Assembly: GCF_900099605.1 (NCBI RefSeq)
Contig: NZ_FNDK01000011.1
Location: 47,624 to 111,623 of the forward strand
Source of the DNA: Alteribacillus persepolensis
GTDB lineage: Bacteria > Bacillota > Bacilli > Bacillales > Marinococcaceae
DNA length: 64,000 bases
Reading direction: 5' to 3'
Shown here: positions 34,182-43,537 of the stretch, in pieces
Position numbering within the stretch: the first letter of the stretch is position 1
Layout: the number at the start of each line of letters is the position of its first letter
Notes under the pieces: generated by a model
Seen by the model: only the letters and a program-made list of their open reading frames with translations
Database searches by the model: none
Told to the model about the DNA's origin: nothing
Position numbers and translations under genes: made by a program

Positions 34182-35474
34182 TCAGCTGTTTCCAATGTCC
34201 ATTAATACCTCTTTTAAAACAATGACTCCTCTTAGGCAGTCCGCTAAAGATGTCAGCTCTTCAGGCGTGTGGCTTTTTCCATCACGGCTCGGGACAAAAA
34301 TTAAACCGCTGGGAACATATTTCCCAAGAATCATGGCATCATGACTCGCACCGCTCGGCAAAGATTGATAGGATAATTGATGCTTGTCTGCTCCTTTTTT
34401 AATACTCGTTTGAATCCACTTCGGCACAGGAACAGGAGCAATTTGCAACTGAGTATGATACTCCGTTTGCAAGCCTCGTTTTTTCGCAATGCGCTCCGCT
34501 TCCTCCTTGACTTTATGTAATACATCATCTCGAACAGACTCATCAATATCACGCACGTCAACAGTCATCTCCGCTTTTCCAGCAATCACATTTGCTCCGT
34601 TTGGATAAAGCTGCAATTTCCCCACTGTAGCGACAGCAGTCGAGCTTATTTCCCGGGGAATACCTTCTATCGACACGATCAGCTCTGCCGCCCCCGCTGC
34701 TGCGTCATGACGCATCGTCATAGGTGTATTTCCTGCATGATCTGTATCTCCGGTAAATATAATATCCAGCCAACAAGGACCGGCAATACCATTCACAACT
34801 CCAATATTATGCTGATTTCTTTCTAATTGTTTTCCCTGCTCAATATGTAACTCCAAAAAAGCACAAACATCTTCTTTTGGATATGTACATTCCTTTATTT
34901 TATTTGGTGCATAGCCTTGTATCTTCATTGCTTCGGCCATGCTCATGCCATTTTCATCTCGCAATTGAAACATTTCTTCTTTGTCTACTTCGCCCATCGC
35001 TGTCCGGCTTCCGTAAAGACCACTGCCAAACCGGGCCCCCTCTTCGTCGACAAATACAACCAGCTCAAGTGTCCGGTCTAATTTCCCTTGTTCCTTCACA
35101 ATTGCCTCTATCGCCATTAATGAACTAATGCATCCTAATACTCCATCAAACACACCGCCGTTTGGTACAGAATCCAAATGAGACCCAGTTAATACGGCAC
35201 TCTTGGACGGATTCTCCCCCTCTAATCTGCCGTACATATTACCAACGGCATCTTCTCTCACCTCAAGGCCCGCTTGCTCCATCCATGAACGAAAAAGTGC
35301 TTTAGCCTCGGCTTCTTCATCTGTATATACAAAACGAGTGACACCGCCATCCTCCGTTCTTCCGATACTCGCCAATTGATCTACCCTTTCTGCCAGCACG
35401 TCTGGATTAATCAATGTGCTGAGCTCCTTCGGTATAGATGTTTGTTTAAACGCCTCTAAGGAGAAAATATTCAT
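34182..35474 (-). CDS. M20-family hydantoinase/carbamoylase-type amidohydrolase
   Basis: Di-metal hydrolase of the N-carbamoyl-amino-acid hydrolase / allantoate amidohydrolase / beta-ureidopropionase group. Metal-site motifs: GSHLDSVPNGGVFDG, VDEEGARFGSGLYGSRTA, LELHIEQG and SGASHDAM. The ATG at 35474 (430 residues) has AAGGAG nine bases ahead and is preferred to one seven codons upstream. Substrate cannot be told from residues; location beside purine genes makes allantoate or a carbamoyl amino acid plausible, but no ureide pathway partner is present. Confidence 0.85.
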   Translation of the reverse strand: MNIFSLEAFKQTSIPKELSTLINPDVLAERVDQLASIGRTEDGGVTRFVYTDEEAEAKALFRSWMEQAGLEVREDAVGNMYGRLEGENPSKSAVLTGSHLDSVPNGGVFDGVLGCISSLMAIEAIVKEQGKLDRTLELVVFVDEEGARFGSGLYGSRTAMGEVDKEEMFQLRDENGMSMAEAMKIQGYAPNKIKECTYPKEDVCAFLELHIEQGKQLERNQHNIGVVNGIAGPCWLDIIFTGDTDHAGNTPMTMRHDAAAGAAELIVSIEGIPREISSTAVATVGKLQLYPNGANVIAGKAEMTVDVRDIDESVRDDVLHKVKEEAERIAKKRGLQTEYHTQLQIAPVPVPKWIQTSIKKGADKHQLSYQSLPSGASHDAMILGKYVPSGLIFVPSRDGKSHTPEELTSLADCLRGVIVLKEVLMDIGNS

Positions 35475-35557
35475 GCCAGCAAACTCCTTTTTCATAAAGA
35501 TTATAAGACAGAAAGGAGAAGACCGTATATATCGCGGTACCTTCCCCTTTGCCGTTT

Positions 35558-36550
35558 TTACAGGCGAACGATTTTTCTTCCACGCACTTTGGCCTGAAGA
35601 ATTTGTTCTAAGGTATCCGGAAGCTCATCTAATGTGACTTCACTCGCAATGGTCTCGAGCATATCCGTTACATTCAGATCTTTTGACAGCCGATCCCACA
35701 CTTGCTTTCTTCGCTCCATTGGACAATATACAGAATCAATACCTACTAAATTAGCTCCCCGAATGATAAACGGATAGACTGTTGTAGGAACTTTGGTACC
35801 ACCGGTTAAGCCGCTGACTGCAGCTGTGCCGCCGTACTCTAATGTACTTAATGCATACGCCAGCGTTTCTCCACCGACCGGATCCACCACACCAGCCCAG
35901 CGCCGTTTATCGATTGGCCGAATCTTTTCTGGCTGCAATTCTTCTCGCGGCAACACTTGGTCAGCTCCAATACGTTTTAAATAATCATGTTCTGCCTGCT
36001 TTCCTGTACTCGCAGCTACTGTGTACCCTAATTGATCCAGCATTGCAACCGCCATGCTTCCTACCCCGCCTGTTGCTCCGGTAACCAGCACGGTTCCTTT
36101 TTCAGGCATAACCCCCTCTTCTTCTAAACGAATCACAGATAATGCAGCTGTAAAACCTGCCGTGCCATAAATCATTGCCTCTTTAAGGCCTAAGTTCTCA
36201 GGCAGCGGAACGACCCAGTCAGCTGGCACTCTCGCATATTCAGCAAAACCGCCAAAATGAGAAGTGCCAAGTTCATAACTTGTTACAATGACATAATCTC
36301 CTTTAGTAAAACGCGCATCATTCGACTCTTCGACTACACCAGACAAGTCAATGCCAGGAACCATTGGGTACTCTCCTACTACAGGACTGTTATCCAATAC
36401 AGCCATTCCATCCTTATAATTCACGCTGGAATAGTGAACATTAACAAGCACCTCTCCATCTGGCAAGTCATCCAGAGATAACGTGCGAATCTGTTTGTTC
36501 ACTGTATGATCTTGTTTTTTCTCTACCATAAGTGCTTTAAAATCTGTCAT
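35558..36550 (-). CDS. AcuI/YhdH-type quinone oxidoreductase family reductase
   Basis: A 330-residue NADPH-dependent medium-chain reductase. N-terminal GroES-like domain (VNYKDGMAVLDNSPVVGEYPMVPGIDLSG split over residues 43-72), then a Rossmann domain with VLVTGATGGVGSMAVAML near 150. It matches the YhdH/AcuI (acrylyl-CoA reductase) group and lacks zinc ligands. The physiological substrate is unknown. GAAGGAGGCGCAAGA precedes the ATG. It is 83 bases upstream of the M20 hydrolase on the same strand. Confidence 0.88.
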   Translation of the reverse strand: MTDFKALMVEKKQDHTVNKQIRTLSLDDLPDGEVLVNVHYSSVNYKDGMAVLDNSPVVGEYPMVPGIDLSGVVEESNDARFTKGDYVIVTSYELGTSHFGGFAEYARVPADWVVPLPENLGLKEAMIYGTAGFTAALSVIRLEEEGVMPEKGTVLVTGATGGVGSMAVAMLDQLGYTVAASTGKQAEHDYLKRIGADQVLPREELQPEKIRPIDKRRWAGVVDPVGGETLAYALSTLEYGGTAAVSGLTGGTKVPTTVYPFIIRGANLVGIDSVYCPMERRKQVWDRLSKDLNVTDMLETIASEVTLDELPDTLEQILQAKVRGRKIVRL

Positions 36551-36675
36551 TCTTGCGCCTCCTTCACTTTAAACAGTTTGTCCATTTTTCATGATTGTTC
36601 TTCAACAAAACCATTCTTCGACAAATATTTATTTATATCCTTTTTTCCATCAACATACGGGTGGATTGTTGATAT

Positions 36676-37614
36676 TTGGCCATACTGAAAATGACATCTA
36701 TTTCTATCATACAACACAAGAGAGCGGGTGGTTCAAGCTTGAGGCATTTCTTCGAAGGTATCAGGCCAATAAACTTACTCATTATTACATTGGGAACCAT
36801 CATATTTGGTTTTGGATTAATTCACTTCAACCTACAAAATGGCTTGGCCCATGGAGGTTTCACCGGCCTTACTTTAATTATTTATTATCTGATGGGTATG
36901 CCTCCTTCTGTCTCGAACATCCTGCTTAATGTTCCGTTGTTTTTTATCGGGTACAAGCTTTTAGGGCGCAAACTATTTCTTTACAGTATATTTGGAACTT
37001 TGATGCTGTCGCTGTCACTTCACTTCTTTGAAAACTACTGGCACATGAATGTCAATCTTGAAAACGACATGATTCTTGTTTCTTTATTTGCCGGTGTCTT
37101 TGCCGGAACTGGATTAGGAATTATTTTTCGAGCAGGTGGAACAACAGGCGGCGTTGATATTTTAGCTCGCCTCGCTGAAAAGTATCTCGGATTAGCCATA
37201 GGTACTTTTATGTTTTCGTTCGATGCTTTTGTGATTATGTTTTCGCTCATTTTATTAACATTACCAGAAGCTATGTATACGCTGGTCGCCGTGTTTATCG
37301 CCAGCCGCGTTATTGACTTTATTATCGAAGGTGCAAATGCCGGTAAGTCGGCTATGATTATTTCTAACCACACCGATGCCATTTCAGATGCAATCATCAA
37401 ACGGATGCACCGAGGGTCCACGGTTTTAACAGGAAGAGGCAGCTTCACCCGGGATGAACGCAATGTTTTGTATTGTGTGGTAAACAAAAACCAATTAATC
37501 CAACTAAAAAATATCATTCACGATGTAGACCCGTATGCATTCGTGACGGTTCATGACGTTAAAGAAGTTGCAGGAGAAGGCTTCACATTTGAAAAAAACA
37601 GCCCTCCCTCGTAA
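36676..37614 (+). CDS. YitT-family membrane protein (DUF161 + DUF2179)
   Basis: About 290-312 residues. Five or six membrane segments carry the family motifs HGGFTGLTLIIYYL, GIIFRAGGTTGGVDIL and FIIEGANAGKSAMII. A C-terminal DUF2179 domain ends the protein (VLTGRGSFTRDERNVLYCVV). Function unknown; some relatives act as transport or sporulation accessory proteins. The start is unclear: TTG 36676 begins the frame, ATG 36691 and TTG 36739 are alternatives, and only the last two-thirds of the site at 36739 (GCGGGTGG) looks like a ribosome-binding site. Confidence 0.85.
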   Translation: MAILKMTSISIIQHKRAGGSSLRHFFEGIRPINLLIITLGTIIFGFGLIHFNLQNGLAHGGFTGLTLIIYYLMGMPPSVSNILLNVPLFFIGYKLLGRKLFLYSIFGTLMLSLSLHFFENYWHMNVNLENDMILVSLFAGVFAGTGLGIIFRAGGTTGGVDILARLAEKYLGLAIGTFMFSFDAFVIMFSLILLTLPEAMYTLVAVFIASRVIDFIIEGANAGKSAMIISNHTDAISDAIIKRMHRGSTVLTGRGSFTRDERNVLYCVVNKNQLIQLKNIIHDVDPYAFVTVHDVKEVAGEGFTFEKNSPPS

Positions 37615-37856
37615 TCCAGCGGCATAAAAAAGAGCATGCCTTGACCTTATCAAAAAGGTTCTCATACAAATGCTGGAGTGCACAGATGTATTTTGCATGG
37701 CAGGAGTCTCCCCCCTTTAGTACAAGGTGCCAAAGACAAGAAAAACAGCAGCTAACGTTCTGGAAGCCCCCCTTATGAGCTTCAAGCATTGTTCCCAGCA
37801 AGCGTGCCTGAAGAGCCAGCCAGAAAGAAGAGATGGCGGGATCGTTACAGAACTAA

Positions 37857-37897
37857 AAAAGAGACACACAGCAGAGAGGAGGCTGTGTGTCTCTTTT
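37857..37897. terminator. Bidirectional terminator between the YitT-type gene and pbuG
   Basis: AAAAGAGACACACAGC (37857-37872) pairs perfectly with GCTGTGTGTCTCTTTT (37882-37897), a 16-pair stem. A run of A on one side and T on the other makes it functional in both directions. The 240 bases between the YitT-type gene and this stem hold no gene that I can support. Confidence 0.88.
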
Positions 37898-37904
37898 CAT
37901 CCTG

Positions 37905-39218
37905 TTATTCTCCTAGAAAACCGAAATACAGAATGAAAACAATAAACAAAACATACATAACCGGGTGTACTTCTTTGGATTTTCCTTTTAAAATCATCGT
38001 AATTGGATAGAAAATAAAACCTAAGGCAATACCTGTAGCAATACTGTAGGTTAATGGCATGGCAATAACCGTTAAAAATGCTGGAATCGCAACCTCTAGC
38101 TTATCCCACTCAATCAATCGTAACGAGGAAGCCATGAGCACCCCTACAATAATGAGAGCAGGAGCCGTCACTTGTTCGGTGACAACAACCAACAGCGGCG
38201 AAAAGAACATAGAGAGCAAAAACAAACCAGCTGTCACTACCGAAGTAAAACCAGTTCTTCCACCAGCTGCAACACCTGAAGACGATTCGATAAATGCTGT
38301 CGTGGTCGACGTACCCAATACCGCACCAATAGAGGTGGCTGTCGAATCAGATAACAACGCTCTGCCTGCACGCGGCAGTTTGTTGTCTTTTACATAACCA
38401 GCTTGATTGGCAACGGCAAAGAGCGTACCAGCTGTGTCAAAAAAGTCAACAAACAAAAACGTTAAAACGACAATAATCATTTGCACAATTAATTGGCTTG
38501 TCCATTCCACTTCGCCTAGAATAGTAAATGCAGAACCAAACGTTGGCGCTAAACTTGGAACAGACCCTACAACAGCATCCGGCAAACCAATCAAACCAGT
38601 CACAACACCAGCAATGGCTGTAATGACCAAACCGTAGAAAATACCGCCTTTCAAACCTAAAACCATTAATACCGCTGTCACAATCAGTCCAAAGCATGCC
38701 AGCAGCGTCGTTGGCGAAGTCATATTCCCAAGTGTCACTGCTGTAGATTCGTCTGGCACAACAATTCCGGCATTAAGCAGACCGACAAAAGCAATAAACA
38801 GTCCAATACCGGCTGCAACCGCATATTTCAGCTGCGCGGGGATAGCGTTAATGATTTTCTCACGAATACCTAACAACGTAATAAAAATAAAGATAATACC
38901 GGACAAAAGCACACCAAATAACGCCAGCTGCCACTCTACACCAATCCCTAACACAACGGTGTAAGCAAAGAAAGCATTTAACCCCATCCCTGGAGCAAGC
39001 GCAATCGGATACCTTGCAATAATCCCCATAATCAGCGTACCAATCGCAGCAGAAAGCGCAGTTGCTGTAAATACAGCCCCCTCATCCATACCAGCATCAG
39101 CTAAGATGAGCGGATTAACAAACAATATATATGCCATCGATAAAAACGTAGTGAGACCAGCGATACTCTCCTGTTTATAACTTGTCTTCCACCTGTCAAA
39201 TTGAAAATAGCCCTTCAC
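37905..39218 (-). CDS. pbuG: Hypoxanthine/guanine permease
   Basis: A 437-residue NCS2/AzgA-type transporter. MAYILFVNPLILADAGM, the APGMGLNAFFAY segment near residue 80 and DFFDTAGTL in the middle are signature motifs. It imports hypoxanthine and guanine. The start is a GTG at 39218 with GAGGAGGAG six bases ahead. The leader carries a guanine riboswitch and a PurR site, as expected for pbuG. Confidence 0.95.
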   Translation of the reverse strand: MKGYFQFDRWKTSYKQESIAGLTTFLSMAYILFVNPLILADAGMDEGAVFTATALSAAIGTLIMGIIARYPIALAPGMGLNAFFAYTVVLGIGVEWQLALFGVLLSGIIFIFITLLGIREKIINAIPAQLKYAVAAGIGLFIAFVGLLNAGIVVPDESTAVTLGNMTSPTTLLACFGLIVTAVLMVLGLKGGIFYGLVITAIAGVVTGLIGLPDAVVGSVPSLAPTFGSAFTILGEVEWTSQLIVQMIIVVLTFLFVDFFDTAGTLFAVANQAGYVKDNKLPRAGRALLSDSTATSIGAVLGTSTTTAFIESSSGVAAGGRTGFTSVVTAGLFLLSMFFSPLLVVVTEQVTAPALIIVGVLMASSLRLIEWDKLEVAIPAFLTVIAMPLTYSIATGIALGFIFYPITMILKGKSKEVHPVMYVLFIVFILYFGFLGE

Positions 39219-39278
39219 GATAAGCTCCTCCTCTTAGTAGTCTCCGTAATACGATTAGCAGCTTGCAGAAGAAAATAA

Positions 39279-39313
39279 AAAAGCTCTAGGCAGCAACTAC
39301 TACCTAGAGCTTT
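39279..39313 (-). terminator. Riboswitch-controlled terminator in the pbuG leader
   Basis: AAAGCTCTAGG pairs with CCTAGAGCTTT (39303-39313 against 39279-39290), followed on the minus strand by TTTTATTTTC. Upstream on the same strand, AGATTTTTTGT can pair with ACGAAAAATCT from the 3' side of aptamer P1 (one G-U pair), which gives an antiterminator. Confidence 0.85.
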
Positions 39314-39368
39314 ATATACAAAAAATCTCCTTTTAGAATATCACAACATGATTATTCCAAACTGCAGA

Positions 39369-39440
39369 TTTTTCGTAGTCAAGCTATTTACGGTAGCCTG
39401 TAGAGACTCACGGACCGTATTTCCGTGATTATACGAAAAA
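39369..39440 (-). promoter_or_regulatory. Guanine-type purine riboswitch aptamer (pbuG)
   Basis: P1 is TTTTTCGTA/TACGAAAAA. The core has TATAATCACGG, GAGTCTCTAC and ACCGTAAAT; GACTACG carries the C discriminator for guanine or hypoxanthine. P2 (CACGG/CCGTG) is perfect. Confidence 0.93.
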
Positions 39441-39470
39441 AGCTTATGCATTACTTTGTAACTATTTAGC

Positions 39471-39499
39471 AGTGTACCAAGTGCACAAACAGAAGTCAA
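39471..39499 (-). promoter_or_regulatory. Sigma-A promoter of pbuG
   Basis: On the minus strand: -35 TTGACT (39494-39499), 17 bases, -10 TACACT (39471-39476). Transcription would start just upstream of the aptamer. A PurBox lies four bases beyond the -35. Confidence 0.8.
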
Positions 39500-39502
39500 G
39501 CA

Positions 39503-39546
39503 ATAACCGAACATTGAAATAAAATATTTTAATTTTGTTCGTTTTT
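39503..39546. promoter_or_regulatory. PurR box pair upstream of pbuG
   Basis: Plus strand 39503-39515 reads ATAACCGAACATT, a perfect PurBox. The inverted partner at 39534-39546 (TTTGTTCGTTTTT) matches at 11 of 13 positions. The 18-base spacer equals that at the pur operon. Confidence 0.8.
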
Positions 39547-39549
39547 CGC

Positions 39550-41088
39550 TTATTCCCATTCAATAGTCGCTGGCGGTTTGGAGGTAATATCATAGACAAC
39601 GCGATTGACATGCTGGACCTCGTTTACGATACGGGTTGAAATTTTTTCTAACACGTCATAAGGAATCCGCGCCCAGTCCGATGTCATACCGTCAACAGAC
39701 GTGACTGCGCGGATGCCGACCGTGTAATCATATGTCCGTGCATCCCCCATCACTCCAACGCTTCGCATGTCAGGAAGAGCGGTGAAATACTGCCAAATCT
39801 CCGTTTCCAATCCGGCATTTTTAATTTCTTCACGCAATATTGCATCTGATTCCCGAACAATTTCGAGTTTCTCGTCTGTAATTTCGCCAAGTACTCGTAT
39901 GCCAAGTCCAGGTCCTGGAAAAGGCTGACGCCAAACAATTTCATCAGGAACACCAAGTTCTGTGCCAAGCTTTCGCACTTCATCTTTAAACAAGGTGTTG
40001 AGCGGTTCAATTAAGTCAAACTGCATATCTTCAGGAAGTCCGCCGACGTTATGGTGGGACTTAATTGTCTGAGCTGTGTCCGTGCCGCTTTCAATAATAT
40101 CGGTATAGAGCGTGCCTTGTGCTAAAAAGTCCATATTTGTTAATTTACCGGCTTCTTCTTCAAATAAGTAAATAAATTCATTCCCAATAATTTTGCGTTT
40201 CTCTTCAGGATCTGAAATACCATCAAGTTTACGAAGGAAACGGTCTTGCGCATCGATTTTAATAATATTCATGTTAAAATCTTCACCAAATGTTTGCATC
40301 ACTGTTTCGCCTTCATTTTTGCGAAGAAGTCCATGATCAATAAACATACACGTGAGCTGATCGCCAATCGCTTTATGAATTAACGCCGCAACAACCGACG
40401 AATCTACCCCGCCGCTTAACGCGCAAAGTACATTTCTATCTCCTACTTGTTCCCGAATAACTTCCACCTGTTCATCGATGAAATTACTCATTGTCCAGTC
40501 TCCAGCACATCCACAAATCTCAAATGCAAAGTTTTTCAACAAAGCATCTCCATGCTGCGTATGACGTACTTCCGGATGAAATTGAACACCGTACATACGA
40601 CGAGCGCTGTCACTCATTGCTGCCACTGGACAAGATGGATTTGTTGCATCTACCTCAAAGCCCTCTGGCGGGGCAACAATTAAATCACCGTGGCTCATCC
40701 AGACAGATTGCTCTTTAGGAAGATCACGGTAAAGTTTTGAGTCATTTTCTACGGTAATGATTGCTTTTCCGTACTCTCGGTGGTTAGCCGCTTCTACCTT
40801 CCCACCGAAATGATGCGTAAGAAGCTGCATCCCATAGCAAATGCCTAAAATTGGAATGCCCAAGTCAAAAATCTCTGGATCACAAGCAGGCGCTCCATCC
40901 GCGTAAGCACTGTTTGGCCCCCCGGAAAAAATAATACCTGCTGGATTTAATGCTTTGATTTGCTCGGCATTAATCGTATTGGGATGAAGTTCACTATAAA
41001 CCCCCAAATCCCTAATTCTTCGAGTAATAAGCTGGTTATACTGACCTCCAAAGTCAAGCACTACAATCATTTCATGTTCTTGTTCCAT
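39550..41088 (-). CDS. guaA: GMP synthase (glutamine-hydrolysing)
   Basis: Converts XMP to GMP. 512 residues: N-terminal glutamine amidotransferase (GICYGMQLL nucleophile Cys, QFHPEV), ATP pyrophosphatase with the P-loop [10 protein letters not shown] near residue 225, and a C-terminal dimerisation domain ending KPPATIEWE. The ATG at 41088 has GAGGTGG seven bases ahead; two ATGs further upstream in frame are less well placed. Preceded by its own guanine riboswitch, so excess guanine shuts off GMP formation. Confidence 0.97.
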   Translation of the reverse strand: MEQEHEMIVVLDFGGQYNQLITRRIRDLGVYSELHPNTINAEQIKALNPAGIIFSGGPNSAYADGAPACDPEIFDLGIPILGICYGMQLLTHHFGGKVEAANHREYGKAIITVENDSKLYRDLPKEQSVWMSHGDLIVAPPEGFEVDATNPSCPVAAMSDSARRMYGVQFHPEVRHTQHGDALLKNFAFEICGCAGDWTMSNFIDEQVEVIREQVGDRNVLCALSGGVDSSVVAALIHKAIGDQLTCMFIDHGLLRKNEGETVMQTFGEDFNMNIIKIDAQDRFLRKLDGISDPEEKRKIIGNEFIYLFEEEAGKLTNMDFLAQGTLYTDIIESGTDTAQTIKSHHNVGGLPEDMQFDLIEPLNTLFKDEVRKLGTELGVPDEIVWRQPFPGPGLGIRVLGEITDEKLEIVRESDAILREEIKNAGLETEIWQYFTALPDMRSVGVMGDARTYDYTVGIRAVTSVDGMTSDWARIPYDVLEKISTRIVNEVQHVNRVVYDITSKPPATIEWE

Positions 41089-41182
41089 GCTCATTCCACC
41101 TCGGTTCATATCAAGATACTTAAAAAGATTTCACTGCCTTCATAAAAATCAATCGGTCATAAACGGACAAGTTAACCGTCAT

Positions 41183-41237
41183 AAAAAAATCCGCATCTGC
41201 TTCGCATATGTATAGGCACTTACGAAGGCAGACCCGG
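41183..41237 (-). terminator. Riboswitch-controlled terminator in the guaA leader
   Basis: On the minus strand CCG..TCTGC.TTCG pairs with CGAA.GCAGA..CGG, followed by ATTTTTTTATG. The 5' arm CTGCCTTCGTA is an exact 11-base complement of TACGAAGGCAG at the 3' side of aptamer P1, the expected antiterminator. Confidence 0.83.
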
Positions 41238-41274
41238 CTTCATACTTCATCCGTATTAAAGATCATGGAACTGC

Positions 41275-41342
41275 CTTCGTAGTCCAGTCATTTACGGTGA
41301 CCGGGTAGAGACTTCCGGGCCGATTCCCGGGTATATACGAAG
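41275..41342 (-). promoter_or_regulatory. Guanine-type purine riboswitch aptamer (guaA)
   Basis: P1 CTTCGTA/TACGAAG, then TATACCCGGGAATCGG, AGTCTCTACCCGG and ACCGTAAAT. GGACTACG has the C discriminator of the guanine class. The first J1/2 segment reads TATA-CC instead of the commoner TATAATC, a small departure from consensus. Confidence 0.9.
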
Positions 41343-41370
41343 AGATATTCACCTTTAAAACATGCCTACC

Positions 41371-41399
41371 ATTCTAGCAGTCGCAAAATGGGCGGTCAA
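41371..41399 (-). promoter_or_regulatory. Sigma-A promoter of guaA
   Basis: On the minus strand: -35 TTGACC (41394-41399), 17-base spacer, -10 TAGAAT (41371-41376), each one base from consensus. The -35 overlaps the last codons of yebA. No PurBox was seen here, unlike pbuG and pur. Confidence 0.85.
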
Positions 41400-43522
41400 G
41401 CGTTTATACGATTCACCATGTTTTCCCAAACAGAGAAGACTGCCGGCCAATCTGCTTGGTTCGTCTGCTTCCCATAATGAATTTTTTCATATATGATAGT
41501 AAGGTTTATCATATCTGTTGTATTAAAGTCCCCATCCAGCCGATGCGCATACTCTCTTAATGTTTCACTTTGTTTTCGTTTGTAGCCGGCAGCCTCTAAC
41601 AACCATAACAACGCATGAAAAGCACGTGTGAAAGCGGCAGCATTATTCATCTGTTTAAAGCGAACAAGCAAAAAAGCTTTAAGGAAACGAAAACGGTAAT
41701 AAAACAGTACCAAACCGCCAATAAGCAGTATGCCACCAACGATATAAGGCCATACCGTGTAGTTAGAACTGGCTGCAGCTGCCTCTTCTTGTTCTGTGTC
41801 GGTACTTTCTTCTGTTTCCTCTTCTTCCTCTTCTTCTTGTGTGTCACTCTCTGCTTCATTTGTTTCATTCACATAATCAGCGTGAGAACCAAAACCACGC
41901 GTCGGTTCAAATGGAACCCAGCCTACGTCAGGAAAATACACTTCCACCCAGGAATGGGCGTGTGCATTCGTAACTTCTTGCACCTGCCGATCTCCATTTT
42001 GCTCTAAAGAATCTCCTTTTGTAAAACCTTTCACCCAGCGAGTTGGTATATCCAGCGTCCGTAACATAACCGCCATGCTGGTGGAGAAATTATCACAATA
42101 ACCGCGCTGTGTTTCAAACAAAAATTGCTCCACATAATCTTCTTCCTCTGATGGAACAGCAATATTCACTGTATCATAGACAAAATCAGGACCATGAAAA
42201 TATTCTTCAATCGCGCGCACTTTGTCATAACGATTGTCAGCGTCACTCGTTAATGCTTCCGCAAGTTCTCCGATAGCCGTCGGAAGGTCATCTGGCAGCT
42301 GTAAATAATGACTTGTAATTTCGACAGGATCTTGACTTCCAGACGCTTGCAGCATGTCTTCTGAGAATTGCGGCTCTTCGTATGTCACGGTGTACACCGC
42401 TGGCTCATAAGACGCTTCGTTCACAACGATGTTAGCCCGGCCGGAATGAACCCCCACTTGAACATCAGCTTCTTCCTGGCCGGGAATGCGCACGGATTTG
42501 AGGGAACCAGGATAAAACACAAAATCATAGGCTCTATTTTGAGCCATATCAATCTCGATTGTTTTTTCTTCCGTTTTTACCTCTTCTGCATAAAGCATGC
42601 TTTCGTGCGCTGTATCGTTTGGCACATCTGATACCCAGCCATGACCTGTATAGATATTTTTAGCCTCTCCGCGAAAATAACCGTCACTATCACCGGTTGC
42701 GACAAAAACGGGAGAGTCATCCATCTCAAATCCACCGCCAAGACGCTCGTCATCATCACCATAGCCAATTTTTCGCACGTTGTTTGCTCCATACCCATTT
42801 TCATTCCCTAATCCTGTCTGTGACTCTAAAAACGGAACAGGATCCGGCCACTGCGGTGCAGATTTTGGAGCAGCAATACCAACCCCTGCCGCAATAATTA
42901 AGAGTGCAGCAGAAGCTAGCAGCCACCGCAGCCACATTCCCTTTTTTCGTCCTTCTGGAAAGAACAGTGTCAGTCTGTCCCACTGCAGCAAAGCCATTAA
43001 GACAAATCCAAGCACAAAAATACGAACTATCGCTTGCGCACCATCATAGGGAAGAAATGTATCCATCACTGCTATGTAGATAACTGTAAAAATAAAAAAG
43101 AATAAAATTCGCCGCGCCTGCACGATCCAAAAGTAGATAAGATAACTCATAATCGCTAGCAAACAAAAGAACAACATGCTGCGAAAAAAATCCGTCAGCA
43201 TATGCCATTGTCCGTTAACAATGAAATGAACGTTTTGCGTAACATTGCCAATCAACACGTCCCACCATGCCGGGCTGAAAAATACAGAGTCCAAAAAGAT
43301 TAGGTGCAGACTAAATAATGTCCCAGCCGTCATAAGAAACAACGTCATCCACCAAGAAAATCCTAAAAATACAACAAGAAAGAAAAAAGCAGCCCCAGCC
43401 ATAAAAACAGGAACAAACGCTGTTTTAGACACTTCTGGAAGCGGAATGAGCCACTCCATTAACAATAAGTACGCAAGCATATATAACAGAAAGAGCCGGG
43501 GTGTGCGATGCGTTGTATTCAT
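41396..43522 (-). CDS. yebA: Transglutaminase-like membrane protein YebA
   Basis: 708 residues. Six or so N-terminal membrane segments (residues about 10-225) precede a large extracytoplasmic part with a transglutaminase-like fold. Its Cys is in QRGYCDNFSTSMAVML, His in NAHAHSWVEVYFP, and FEPTRGF follows. An acidic linker, a further membrane helix (YIVGGILLIGGLVLFY) and a C-terminal DUF4129-like domain complete it. It forms a module with the MoxR ATPase and DUF58 protein upstream; such modules are proposed to act in cell-envelope protein maturation. The substrate is not known. Confidence 0.9.
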   Translation of the reverse strand: MNTTHRTPRLFLLYMLAYLLLMEWLIPLPEVSKTAFVPVFMAGAAFFFLVVFLGFSWWMTLFLMTAGTLFSLHLIFLDSVFFSPAWWDVLIGNVTQNVHFIVNGQWHMLTDFFRSMLFFCLLAIMSYLIYFWIVQARRILFFFIFTVIYIAVMDTFLPYDGAQAIVRIFVLGFVLMALLQWDRLTLFFPEGRKKGMWLRWLLASAALLIIAAGVGIAAPKSAPQWPDPVPFLESQTGLGNENGYGANNVRKIGYGDDDERLGGGFEMDDSPVFVATGDSDGYFRGEAKNIYTGHGWVSDVPNDTAHESMLYAEEVKTEEKTIEIDMAQNRAYDFVFYPGSLKSVRIPGQEEADVQVGVHSGRANIVVNEASYEPAVYTVTYEEPQFSEDMLQASGSQDPVEITSHYLQLPDDLPTAIGELAEALTSDADNRYDKVRAIEEYFHGPDFVYDTVNIAVPSEEEDYVEQFLFETQRGYCDNFSTSMAVMLRTLDIPTRWVKGFTKGDSLEQNGDRQVQEVTNAHAHSWVEVYFPDVGWVPFEPTRGFGSHADYVNETNEAESDTQEEEEEEETEESTDTEQEEAAAASSNYTVWPYIVGGILLIGGLVLFYYRFRFLKAFLLVRFKQMNNAAAFTRAFHALLWLLEAAGYKRKQSETLREYAHRLDGDFNTTDMINLTIIYEKIHYGKQTNQADWPAVFSVWENMVNRINA

Positions 43523-43537
43523 ATCATCCCCCCTGTA

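Noticed and set aside
39369..39440. Reading the pbuG aptamer as an adenine riboswitch
   Set aside because: The discriminator position before the P1 3' strand is C (GACTACG), not U, so it is of the guanine/hypoxanthine class.
41615..42007. 130-codon open frame on the plus strand inside yebA
   Set aside because: Shadow of the yebA coding frame; low-complexity Cys/Phe-rich product caused by the acidic linker on the other strand.
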